From NCBI GenBank assembly GCA_026394935.1, contig JAPLZR010000008.1, positions 1 through 32,022 of the forward strand: DNA of 32,022 bases. Direction: 5' to 3'. Positions 8,482 to 16,680 of the stretch are shown here, one piece after another. Within the stretch, counting starts at the first letter, position 1. Every line of letters begins with the position of its first letter. Position numbers and translations under genes: made by a program. The notes below the pieces were generated by a model. It saw only the letters and a program-made list of their open reading frames with translations. It made no database searches and was not told where the DNA came from. The stretch comes from Candidatus Woesearchaeota archaeon (GTDB lineage: Archaea > Nanobdellota > Nanobdellia > Woesearchaeales > ARS49).

Positions 8482-9531
8482 ATGAAAATAACGCACAAAA
8501 ACCTGAAACAAGGAGAAATCAAAGTACTAGTGGAAACGCCAGAAGACCTATGGTATTTATCACAAATAATTGATACCGGAGATTCTATAAAAGGCAAAAC
8601 GCCAAGAAAAATCAAGCCAACAGAAGAAGCAGAAGCCGTCAAAAGAATGGTGTTCATCGCACTCACAGTTGAGAAGGTCGATTACACGGCAAACACATTA
8701 CGAGTAGGAGGAAAAATAACAGAAGGACCAGAAGACGTACCACGCGGAAGCTACCACACCTTTTCCGTAGAACCAGGAACTGCGATATCAATACAAAAAG
8801 AACACTGGTACGGCTACCAGCTGGACAGATTAGAAGAAGCAACAGAAACAAAACTCGCCAAGATAATGATATGCGTGTTTGACAGAGAAGACTCGTACTT
8901 CGCAATCATGAAAAGAACAGGAGCAGAAGTGCTGGCGCATTTAAGAGGAGACGTTGAGAAGAAAAGAATAAGCACGAAAATAACAGCAAGCTTCTACGAA
9001 CAAATCATAAAACAACTCGAACAATACGATGAAAGATACAAGCTCGATTACATAATCCTCGGAAGCCCATCATTCTGGAAAGAAGAACTATACAAAGTAC
9101 TAAAAAATGACAATCTGAGAAAGAAGATAATACAGGCAACGTGCTCATCAGTCGACGAACAGGCAATAAACGAAGTCCTGAAAAGAGAAGAAGTCAGCAC
9201 TGCACTAAAACAGGAAAGAACATCAAAAGAAATGATACTAGTTGAGAAAGTACTGCACGAAATTTCCAAAAAAGGAGCAGTAGTCTATGGAGTAAAAGCA
9301 ACAGAAGAAGCAGCAACCGCAGGAGCAATAGAAACATTACTCGTGACAGACACTTTCATACACAAACTAAGAGAAGAAAACAAGTTCGGACAAGTCGACC
9401 ACATGATGCGTTCAGTCGACAAACAAAAAGGAAAAGTCACAATAATATCAGGAGAACACTCAGGCGGAAAGAAATTAGACGGCATAGGCGGAATAGCAGG
9501 CTTGCTAAGATACAAACTAAGTTACGACTGA
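8482..9531 (+). CDS. pelA: Pelota (Dom34), mRNA surveillance / ribosome rescue factor
   Basis: Start at internal Met (MKITHKNLKQGEIKVLVETPEDLWYLSQII); full-length archaeal pelota-like sequence including VEPGTAISIQKEHW and GGIAGLLRY. Confidence 0.93.
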   Translation: MKITHKNLKQGEIKVLVETPEDLWYLSQIIDTGDSIKGKTPRKIKPTEEAEAVKRMVFIALTVEKVDYTANTLRVGGKITEGPEDVPRGSYHTFSVEPGTAISIQKEHWYGYQLDRLEEATETKLAKIMICVFDREDSYFAIMKRTGAEVLAHLRGDVEKKRISTKITASFYEQIIKQLEQYDERYKLDYIILGSPSFWKEELYKVLKNDNLRKKIIQATCSSVDEQAINEVLKREEVSTALKQERTSKEMILVEKVLHEISKKGAVVYGVKATEEAATAGAIETLLVTDTFIHKLREENKFGQVDHMMRSVDKQKGKVTIISGEHSGGKKLDGIGGIAGLLRYKLSYD

Positions 9532-9920
9532 GTCAAAACGTCAGGAAGAGATGCAACACGGTCCCAATACGCTCTTTTCAATTCATTAGGTTCGTCTTTC
9601 CTTTCTCCGCGATAAAATTCCCTGAAACAAGGACCATGGAATGAACGACCAACATAACGCCTAAGCTCGGCAGGTCCTGGAATAACCAGATGGCATGTAC
9701 CACATTCAGGAATCGAGCTTGCTTTCCAAACAGGTTTATCAACGGGATCTGCTTTCCACCAGCCATCCTTATCACGATATTCCTCCATACTCATCAGATA
9801 AAGCAATTTAAAATCTTTGTTAGACAAAGCCAAAAGTTTCTTGTAATCCAGATCCCTGAAACCGTCCCATACACAGGGCGGACGCATAAAATCAGCAAGA
9901 TTCAAAGGTTTTTGAGTCAT
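9522..9920 (-). CDS. Hypothetical protein with a small Cys/His motif
   Basis: 132 aa; CGTCHLVIPGPAEL...GPCFREFYRG suggests a small zinc-binding motif. Convergent 10-nt overlap with pelota; TATA-like TTTATAAT upstream on the minus strand. Confidence 0.65.
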   Translation of the reverse strand: MTQKPLNLADFMRPPCVWDGFRDLDYKKLLALSNKDFKLLYLMSMEEYRDKDGWWKADPVDKPVWKASSIPECGTCHLVIPGPAELRRYVGRSFHGPCFREFYRGERKDEPNELKRAYWDRVASLPDVLTQS

Positions 9921-9930
9921 GAAAAAAACA

Positions 9931-9942
9931 AAGTACGACCAT
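9931..9942. promoter_or_regulatory. 12-mer AAAGTACGACCA, copy 1 (promoter of 9522-9920)
   Basis: Identical to 10119-10130; adjacent to the predicted minus-strand TATA. Confidence 0.5.
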
Positions 9943-10033
9943 TATAAATGATTTTAGCTTTTCAATCAGCACTAATACATCTTATACATACAAACACTAT
10001 GATACAAAACACCATTTCATAGCCAATAAAACC

Positions 10034-10042
10034 TTATATATA
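10034..10042 (+). promoter_or_regulatory. Strong TATA-like box (TTATATATA) inside a long intergenic region
   Basis: CCTTATATATACC with no plausible plus-strand ORF starting shortly after it. Confidence 0.45.
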
Positions 10043-10118
10043 CCCTCCCTCTTTGAATGAACTAACTTCGGAGTAGCGATTCCCCCTTCGAAGGTAGTGC
10101 TTGGGAGTAAAAACCTAT

Positions 10119-10130
10119 AAAGTACGACCA
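10119..10130. promoter_or_regulatory. 12-mer AAAGTACGACCA, copy 2 (upstream of TrmB-like gene)
   Basis: Immediately upstream of the TATA-like GTTTTAATACC of the 10240 gene. Confidence 0.5.
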
Positions 10131-10239
10131 AAAAGTTTTAATACCACGCGGTTTTACCTCAAGAGAATAACAAAAACGTGTTACGGAAAAACCGGAGTGA
10201 AAAAATCCGGGTTTACGTCGCAAAAAGGGGGGAGGTAGC

Positions 10240-11049
10240 ATGATAGTTAAAGAAGAATTTTTAAGCAAATTAAGACGTTACTTCGTCTTAAACCTTTATG
10301 AAGTCAAAATTTGGACAGCCCTGTTATCACGAGGAGTGGCAACAGCAGGCGAGCTTTCTGACATCGCAAACGTGCCAAGAAGCAGAAGCTATGACGTTCT
10401 AGAAAGCCTTGAACGAAAAGGATTTGTAATAATGAAGCTCGGCAAGCCAATAAAGTACATTGCAGTCCCGCCAACAGAAGTGCTCGAAAGAGTAAAAAAG
10501 AATCTGAGCGATGAAGCAACAGAAAGAGTCAAAAGACTAGAAGACCTCAAAAAGACACCTGTACTCGAAGAATTGAACTCATTACATACGCAGGGCGTAG
10601 AACTAGTCGATCCGACAGAACTGTCTGGAAGCTTAAGAGGAAGACACAACCTCTACTCGCAACTCGAGCTTGCAATAAGAAAAGCAGAAAAAAGCGTCAC
10701 AATAATGACGACATCACAAGGACTGATGAGAAAAGTAGAAGGACTCAAACCAGTCTTTGAGAAACTCAAGAAGAAAGGAGTCAAAATCAGAATAGCAGCT
10801 CCACTTACAAAAGAAACAAAAGACGCAGTGCAAGACGTAAAAGATGTTGCGGAAGTAAAGCACACGGACAGCAAAGCAAGATTCTGCATCGTAGACGGCA
10901 AAGAACTAATCTTTATGATAATGGACGACCAAGAAGTCCACCCGACATACGATGTAGGCATCTGGGTCAACACACCCTTCTTTGCAAACGCATTAGAAGG
11001 AATGTTCAACACTGCATGGAAATCAATGAAGGAACCATCCTTCAAATAA
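10240..11049 (+). CDS. TrmB-family HTH transcriptional regulator
   Basis: 269 aa; LYEVKIWTALLSRGVATAGELSDIANVPRSRSYDVLESLERKGFV winged HTH, coiled linker, C-terminal PLD-like effector domain. Strong SD GGGGAGGTAG. Confidence 0.88.
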   Translation: MIVKEEFLSKLRRYFVLNLYEVKIWTALLSRGVATAGELSDIANVPRSRSYDVLESLERKGFVIMKLGKPIKYIAVPPTEVLERVKKNLSDEATERVKRLEDLKKTPVLEELNSLHTQGVELVDPTELSGSLRGRHNLYSQLELAIRKAEKSVTIMTTSQGLMRKVEGLKPVFEKLKKKGVKIRIAAPLTKETKDAVQDVKDVAEVKHTDSKARFCIVDGKELIFMIMDDQEVHPTYDVGIWVNTPFFANALEGMFNTAWKSMKEPSFK

Positions 11050-11058
11050 TTTTTTTTT
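11050..11058 (+). terminator. Oligo-T tract (T9), candidate archaeal terminator
   Basis: AATTTTTTTTTC directly after the TrmB-like stop codon, before pheS. Confidence 0.5.
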
Positions 11059-11068
11059 CTTTAATTTC

Positions 11069-12592
11069 ATGGACATCAAAAAGCTCGCACAGAGCCTGCA
11101 CCCATATGAGCGACGCGTGCTACCAGAGCTCGCGCAACACCCATATTTGGCAGACCTTGCTGCGACCACAGGACTACAGGAAGTAGAAGCCATGCGCGCA
11201 CTGCAATGGCTTGAAAACAAAAAAGCAGTAGTCATAGAAACAGCTCCGCAAGAATTGGTAGAGCTAGACAAAAACGGACAGGAATACCTAAAAAAAGGAC
11301 TGCCAGAAAAAAGATTCCTGGCAATACTTCTAGAAAAAGAAATACCGCTAAGCAGACTCGCAGAAAAAACAGGACTGACAAGAGAAGAAGTCAACATCTG
11401 CGTAGGACTATTAAGACAAAAAAGCGCAATAATACTCCTGCAAAACAAGGAGCTCATCATAAAAATCACAGACCAAGGAAGAAGACTCCTGCAAAACGGA
11501 TTTTTGGAAGAAAAGTTCCTCAAAAAAGAATTCCCGCTAGACATCATAGAACTAAAGCCGGAAGAAAAACAAGCACTAGAGCAGTTGCGCAAAAGAAAAC
11601 AAATAATCAAAATAGACATCAAAAGAATCAAAAAAGCCATTCTGACAGACGTCGGCAAAAAACTAATTTCTTTAGGAGTACGAGATGAAGAATTCGTAGA
11701 CGCAATAACACCGCAAATATTACGAACAGGAGAATGGAAAAACAAAACCTTCAGAAGATACGACGTAACAATCAACGTTCCAAGCATTTCCAGCGGAAAA
11801 AAACAAGCATACAGAGCATTCCTGGACTGGGTAAGAAAGAAGTTTGTGGGATTAGGATTCCAGGAAATGCAAGGACCATTAGTAGAAACAGAATTCTGGA
11901 ACATGGACGCACTCTACATGCCCCAATTCCACAGCGCAAGAGACATACACGATGCGTACTACATCAAAGAACCCAAATACGGAAAACTCGACGACAAACT
12001 AGTCAAAAAAATACAGGCAGCACACGAAAACGGAGACAACACAGGAAGCACAGGATGGAGATACCAATTTGACCCGGAAAGAACACACAGACACGTGTTA
12101 AGAACACAAGGAACAGCATGCAGTGCAAGAATGCTCGCATCAAAAGACCTGGCAATACCGGGAAAATACTTCGGAATAACAAGAGTATTCAGACACGACG
12201 TAATAGACGCAACACACCTACCAGACTTCAACCAAACAGAAGGAATAGTGATACAAGAAGGACTCACGTTCAGACACCTTGTAGGACTGTTGAAAATGTT
12301 CGCAAAAGAATTCGCAGACACAGAAGAAATACGAATCGTACCAGGATACTTCCCATTCACAGAACCAAGCGCAGAACTCTACGCCAAGCACCCGCAACTC
12401 GGATGGATAGAACTCGGAGGAGCAGGAATATTCAGACCAGAAGTCGTCACACCTTTACTCGGAAAAAACATAAGCGTTTGCGCCTGGGGACTAGGAATAG
12501 ACAGAATAGGAATGTTCAAACTCGGATTAAAAGACATAAGAGAACTGTTCTCACAAGACCTGAACTTTTTACGCAACACACCGGTGATATAA
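11069..12592 (+). CDS. pheS: Phenylalanyl-tRNA synthetase alpha subunit
   Basis: 507 aa; class II aaRS motifs: FVGLGFQEMQGPLVETEFWNMDALYMPQFHSARDIHD, VFRHDVIDATHLPDFNQTEG, CAWGLGIDRIGMFKLGLKDIRELFSQDL. Confidence 0.95.
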   Translation: MDIKKLAQSLHPYERRVLPELAQHPYLADLAATTGLQEVEAMRALQWLENKKAVVIETAPQELVELDKNGQEYLKKGLPEKRFLAILLEKEIPLSRLAEKTGLTREEVNICVGLLRQKSAIILLQNKELIIKITDQGRRLLQNGFLEEKFLKKEFPLDIIELKPEEKQALEQLRKRKQIIKIDIKRIKKAILTDVGKKLISLGVRDEEFVDAITPQILRTGEWKNKTFRRYDVTINVPSISSGKKQAYRAFLDWVRKKFVGLGFQEMQGPLVETEFWNMDALYMPQFHSARDIHDAYYIKEPKYGKLDDKLVKKIQAAHENGDNTGSTGWRYQFDPERTHRHVLRTQGTACSARMLASKDLAIPGKYFGITRVFRHDVIDATHLPDFNQTEGIVIQEGLTFRHLVGLLKMFAKEFADTEEIRIVPGYFPFTEPSAELYAKHPQLGWIELGGAGIFRPEVVTPLLGKNISVCAWGLGIDRIGMFKLGLKDIRELFSQDLNFLRNTPVI

Positions 12593-12593
12593 A

Positions 12594-14219
12594 ATGCCAA
12601 CAATCACATTCGCAACAGAAGACTTATACAAACTCATAGGACAAAAACTAGACGACAAAAAACTTTTACAATTATTAGACTGCGCAAAAGCAGAACTAGA
12701 CGCAAAACTAACAACAGAAGCAACAGTCAAGTATAACGACACCAATCAACCTTACTTGTGGAGCGTGGAAGGACTAGCAAGACTATTCAGAAATCTGCTT
12801 GGCAAGAAATCGCCACAAATCAAAATAGAAAAACCAAAAGAAGAAGTCTACTACGACAAAAGACTGGCAAAAATAAGACCATACATCGCATGCTTCACAG
12901 CAACAGGCAAAAAAATAGATGACTATTTGTTAAAACAACTGATACAACTGCAGGAGAAATTAGCTGAGAACTACGGCAGAAAAAGACAAAAAATCTCCAT
13001 AGGAGTATATCCACTGAAGAACATAGCATTCCCAATATCTTACAGAGCAGCAAGCCCTGACGAAACCTTCACGCCATTAGACTTCCACCAGCAAATGAGC
13101 CTGAAACAAGTGCTCGAAAAACACCCGAAAGGAAAAGAATACGGACACCTCATAAAAAACCAAAACGCATACCCTGTTTTTTCTGATGCACGAAAAAACA
13201 TCCTGTCGTTAATACCTGTAATCAACAGCGAACAAACAGGAAAAATGACAATAGGAGACGATGCACTGCTATTTGACACAACAGGAACAGACGAAGAATC
13301 AGTAAACCTAGTAGCAAACATTTTCGCTTATGCACTAGCAGAAAGAGGATTCACAATACAAGCACTAAACGTATGCTATCCAAACAAAAAAGTTGCAACA
13401 CCAACAATGACAGGCAAAAAAGTAAAATTTGACGAGAAAGAAATAGAAAAACTCCTCGGAATAAAACTCAAGCCAAACGAAATAAAAACAGCACTAACGC
13501 GAATGGGATACGAGTACCAAAACGGAAACGTCACAATACCCTGCTACCGCGACGACATAATGCACCAAGTAGACATAATCGAAGATGTAGCAATAGCTTA
13601 CGGATATGACAAGTTCACAGCACTGCCACAAACAGCATACACTGTCGGAAGCACGTTCCCAATACAACAATTCATAGACACACAAAGAGAACAATGGATA
13701 GGACTCGGATACCAAGAAATAATGAGCCCAGTACTCTCAAACAAAGAAAATATGTACAACAAAATGAACCTTACAGATACAGGCACAATAGAAATAGAAA
13801 ATCCAGTATCGCTAACGTTTTCCTGCATAAGAACCTGGATACTGCCAATATTATTGGACTTCCTTTCAAAAAACAAACACGTAGACTACCCGCAAAAAAT
13901 CTTCGAACAAGGAGTAATCACGAAAAGAGAAACAGAAGCCATAGACGAACAACACATAGCAGGAGTAACTGCGCATTCCACAGCAACATTCACAGAAATA
14001 AGACAAGCAGCAGAAGCAGCGCTGAAAAGCTCAAACATCACTTATACATTTGAAGAACTAGACATGGAATGCTTCGTACCAGGCAGAGCAGCAAAAATAA
14101 TGGTAAACGGAAAACAAGCAGGATTCATAGGAGAATTCCACCCAGCAGTACTCGAAAAATTCGGAATAACAACGCCAGTAGCAGGATGCGAGATTAACCT
14201 GACGGCACTGAAGCCTTAA
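12594..14219 (+). CDS. pheT: Phenylalanyl-tRNA synthetase beta subunit, archaeal type
   Basis: 541 aa; follows pheS by 1 nt; B5-like region and catalytic-like domain (DDIMHQVDIIEDVAIAYGYDKF, GFIGEFHPAVLEKFGI). Confidence 0.94.
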   Translation: MPTITFATEDLYKLIGQKLDDKKLLQLLDCAKAELDAKLTTEATVKYNDTNQPYLWSVEGLARLFRNLLGKKSPQIKIEKPKEEVYYDKRLAKIRPYIACFTATGKKIDDYLLKQLIQLQEKLAENYGRKRQKISIGVYPLKNIAFPISYRAASPDETFTPLDFHQQMSLKQVLEKHPKGKEYGHLIKNQNAYPVFSDARKNILSLIPVINSEQTGKMTIGDDALLFDTTGTDEESVNLVANIFAYALAERGFTIQALNVCYPNKKVATPTMTGKKVKFDEKEIEKLLGIKLKPNEIKTALTRMGYEYQNGNVTIPCYRDDIMHQVDIIEDVAIAYGYDKFTALPQTAYTVGSTFPIQQFIDTQREQWIGLGYQEIMSPVLSNKENMYNKMNLTDTGTIEIENPVSLTFSCIRTWILPILLDFLSKNKHVDYPQKIFEQGVITKRETEAIDEQHIAGVTAHSTATFTEIRQAAEAALKSSNITYTFEELDMECFVPGRAAKIMVNGKQAGFIGEFHPAVLEKFGITTPVAGCEINLTALKP

Positions 14220-14532
14220 CAGCCTTCTTAACAACAGGTTTTGCAACAGGCGCTGAAACAACCTTAACCCGAGCAGGCGCTTTAGCCTTAGTCTTCCGTT
14301 CAACAACCTCAACACCAGCATCCTTCAAAGCAGCAACAACGTGCTCGTGAGACGCGCCTTTTACAATGGACAATTTCTGAGGCAAAGGCTCCAAATGAAT
14401 CATATTACACTTCCTACGCCTTGTCTGACCATCAATAAGAACAAAACTCTTGTCTAAATTGTCAACAACAACACACTTCAAGCCAGCATCCCTGCCAGCA
14501 ATCTTCACGCAAACACGTCCGATTTCAAACAT
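14194..14532 (-). CDS. rpl14e: 50S ribosomal protein L14e, with Lys/Ala-rich C-terminal tail
   Basis: MFEIGRVCVKIAGRDAGLKCVVVDNLDKSFVLIDG...RRRKCNMIHLEPL; convergent 26-nt overlap with pheT. Confidence 0.88.
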   Translation of the reverse strand: MFEIGRVCVKIAGRDAGLKCVVVDNLDKSFVLIDGQTRRRKCNMIHLEPLPQKLSIVKGASHEHVVAALKDAGVEVVERKTKAKAPARVKVVSAPVAKPVVKKAVKASVPSG

Positions 14533-14577
14533 TTTTTTATCCCCTCATCAAGCAGGACGTCGCCGCACCCTGCAGGA

Positions 14578-14844
14578 TTATGACCTAACTTTAGCAATAA
14601 TAACACGCCTCGTGCAAGCACTGCACAAATTACCGCCAAAAGGACGCGAAGGCCTTCTAGCAGAGCGCGGAACCTTCTTAACCAAATTCTTAATACCACG
14701 AGCAACGCCAAACAAAAAGGCACCACACTCAGCGCACTGAGGCTTAGCATTCTTACGCCTGGCATAATGCAAAACAGTCACTCCACCAGGAGTCTTCGTA
14801 TATATCCTCCTAAACGTCCTCGAACGATACCTAACAGTTGGCAT
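14578..14844 (-). CDS. rpl34e: 50S ribosomal protein L34e (ORF track starts at 14850; MPTVRYRS start preferred)
   Basis: MPTVRYRSRTFRRIYTKTPGGVTVLHYARRKNAKPQCAECG...RPFGGNLCSACTRR. Confidence 0.92.
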   Translation of the reverse strand: MPTVRYRSRTFRRIYTKTPGGVTVLHYARRKNAKPQCAECGAFLFGVARGIKNLVKKVPRSARRPSRPFGGNLCSACTRRVIIAKVRS

Positions 14845-14868
14845 ATGCACGAGGGGACAGTCAGGGGT

Positions 14869-15564
14869 TTATAAACGTTTTGGAAGCAACCTTCTAAGTT
14901 CAATCTCCGTCAGAAAACGCCACTTGCCAGGCCTCAAATCACCCAGTTCCAAAGAAGCAACCCTCGTACGAACAAGACGCTTGACAAAAAAGCCAAGCTG
15001 TTCAAACAAACGCCTAACAACATGCTTACGACCTTCACGAATTTTCAAAATAACCTTGTTGCCAGAAACATCAATACCAGACAAATTAACCTTTTTATCG
15101 TCAATAACAATCCCTCCCTTCAACTCTTCCATCTTCCTCTCAGACAAAACCCTGTCAAGAAGAACAAAATACTCCTTCTCAACCTCATAACGAGGATGAG
15201 TCAGCTTGTTAGCCAAATCACCATCATTAGTAAACAACAAAAGACCCTCAGTATTCTTGTCCAAACGACCAACAGGAAAAACACGCTCAGGAACCTTAAC
15301 CAAATCCATAACAGTCTTCATACAATACTCTTCACTAACAGTCGTAACGTAATCTTTAGGCTTATTCAACATAATGTAAACCTTCTTTTCAAGAACAATA
15401 GCCCTCCCATTGACGATAATCTTATCCTTATCAGGATCAGCCTTATCACCCAGCTTGATGACTTTTTTGTTAACCAGAACCCTACCATTAGCAATCAAAT
15501 CCTCGCATTTCCTTCTACTCGCAACACCAGCCTGAGCCAAAATCTTCTGAACACGATACAACAT
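14869..15564 (-). CDS. RsuA/RluB-type pseudouridine synthase (S4 domain + catalytic domain)
   Basis: 231 aa; S4 domain RVQKILAQAGVASRRKCEDLIANGRV, catalytic GRLDKNTEGLLLFTNDGDLANKLTHP. Confidence 0.92.
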   Translation of the reverse strand: MLYRVQKILAQAGVASRRKCEDLIANGRVLVNKKVIKLGDKADPDKDKIIVNGRAIVLEKKVYIMLNKPKDYVTTVSEEYCMKTVMDLVKVPERVFPVGRLDKNTEGLLLFTNDGDLANKLTHPRYEVEKEYFVLLDRVLSERKMEELKGGIVIDDKKVNLSGIDVSGNKVILKIREGRKHVVRRLFEQLGFFVKRLVRTRVASLELGDLRPGKWRFLTEIELRRLLPKRL

Positions 15565-15616
15565 ACGACCAAGCTCGTCGAAACCCTTTTAAATACCTAT
15601 CGTCAGAACAGACAAT

Positions 15617-16129
15617 ATGATAGACATAGTGTTCCCAAACAAAAACGAGCAGGAATTCGAAGAAATGGCAAAAAAGCTCGGAATAGAACTGCTTTTCGTG
15701 TACAAAGACAACAAAAACGCAAAAGCACTCCTAGTAGAACCAAAAGACGTACGCAAAGCGCACGACAAAAAAATAATTGCAATATGCACTGCAAGCAGAG
15801 AAGCAATAGAACGAGGAGCGGATGTTGTATACGGATTTGAATTACTTGAGACAAGAGAACACACACACTACAGAGCATCAGGAATGAACCAAGTACTATG
15901 CAAGCTAGCTGCTGATAAGAAGGTCAAAATAGGATTTTCTTTTTCATCAATACTGGAAAGCTACGGGCAAAAAAGAGCGATAATAATGGGACGAATGGCA
16001 CAAAACATAATGTTCTGCCAAAAATACAAAACACCAATCAAAATAGCAAGCTTTGCAACAGAACCATACCAAATGAGAGCAGAAGCAGAACTAAAAGCGT
16101 TCTTTAAACAGTTAGGGATGACTGGTTAA
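15617..16129 (+). CDS. rnp3: Ribonuclease P protein component 3 (Rpp30 family)
   Basis: 170 aa; MIDIVFPN...ADVVYGFE, HYRASGMNQVLCKLAADKKVKIGFSFSSIL, IMGRMAQNIMFCQKYKTP. Confidence 0.82.
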   Translation: MIDIVFPNKNEQEFEEMAKKLGIELLFVYKDNKNAKALLVEPKDVRKAHDKKIIAICTASREAIERGADVVYGFELLETREHTHYRASGMNQVLCKLAADKKVKIGFSFSSILESYGQKRAIIMGRMAQNIMFCQKYKTPIKIASFATEPYQMRAEAELKAFFKQLGMTG

Positions 16130-16625
16130 GACAGGCGTCTGCCTGTTCAAAACTCGTAGCATTACGCCTACACTCACTAATCAGACTATACTCCGCAACA
16201 GCCTGCTCACAAAACTTAGAACTAGTAATCAAAGACAAATCCCTACGAGCAAGACCCCTGCAAATATCATTAGTACAAACTGCTTCATTACCGAGCACGG
16301 CATGACAAGTCCAATCATCACCACAACCAGCAAGATTTCGCTGGAGAATAGCATTACACGCTAACTCATCATCTGTTCCATTACAAACATTAACACCAAA
16401 CTTGGCAAAACAATAAGAGTTAAAAACCTCATCAGTGAGCTTGACACAATCATTGGCATTAGGCTGTTCAAGAGCCTTTAAAAAAGGAACATAAACCTGC
16501 ACATCAGCATTACAAGCCTTGATATCTTTTTCAGGAGTCCAAACAGAGGGTTTCATAGAATACCAGTAAACACCTAAACCAGCCAAAATAACTATAAAAA
16601 TAACCAAAATCACCACTTTTCTCAT
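16104..16625 (-). CDS. Single-TM, Cys-rich predicted extracellular protein
   Basis: Start at internal Met (MRKVVILVIFIVILAGLGVYWYS); 12 cysteines in the ectodomain. Convergent overlap with rnp3, divergent from the 16681 operon. Confidence 0.7.
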   Translation of the reverse strand: MRKVVILVIFIVILAGLGVYWYSMKPSVWTPEKDIKACNADVQVYVPFLKALEQPNANDCVKLTDEVFNSYCFAKFGVNVCNGTDDELACNAILQRNLAGCGDDWTCHAVLGNEAVCTNDICRGLARRDLSLITSSKFCEQAVAEYSLISECRRNATSFEQADACLNQSSLTV

Positions 16626-16680
16626 AACTCTCAATAAAGAACCAAAATATTTAAATGTTCTTACGTGTCCAATCACATAT

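Noticed and set aside
9943-10239. tRNA or C/D-box sRNA in the long intergenic region
   Set aside because: No acceptor/T-arm pattern, and no convincing RTGATGA/CTGA box pair; only a weak generic small-RNA candidate retained.
11023-11904. Long minus-strand ORF (293 aa) antisense to pheS
   Set aside because: Overlaps a confidently identified gene. The translation is Ser/Phe/Leu-rich, as expected from reading an A-rich coding strand backwards, and the strand bias depletes stops there.
15565-15600. CGAC-N7-GTCG inverted repeat plus TATA between the RsuA-like gene and rnp3
   Set aside because: Only 4-bp arms, easily chance; the shared TATA is plausible but ordinary for compact divergent genes.
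15022-15840. Plus-strand ORF (272 aa) across the RsuA-like and rnp3 genes
   Set aside because: Antisense to one clear gene and out of frame with another; Asn/Thr/Arg-rich low-complexity translation with no domain signal.
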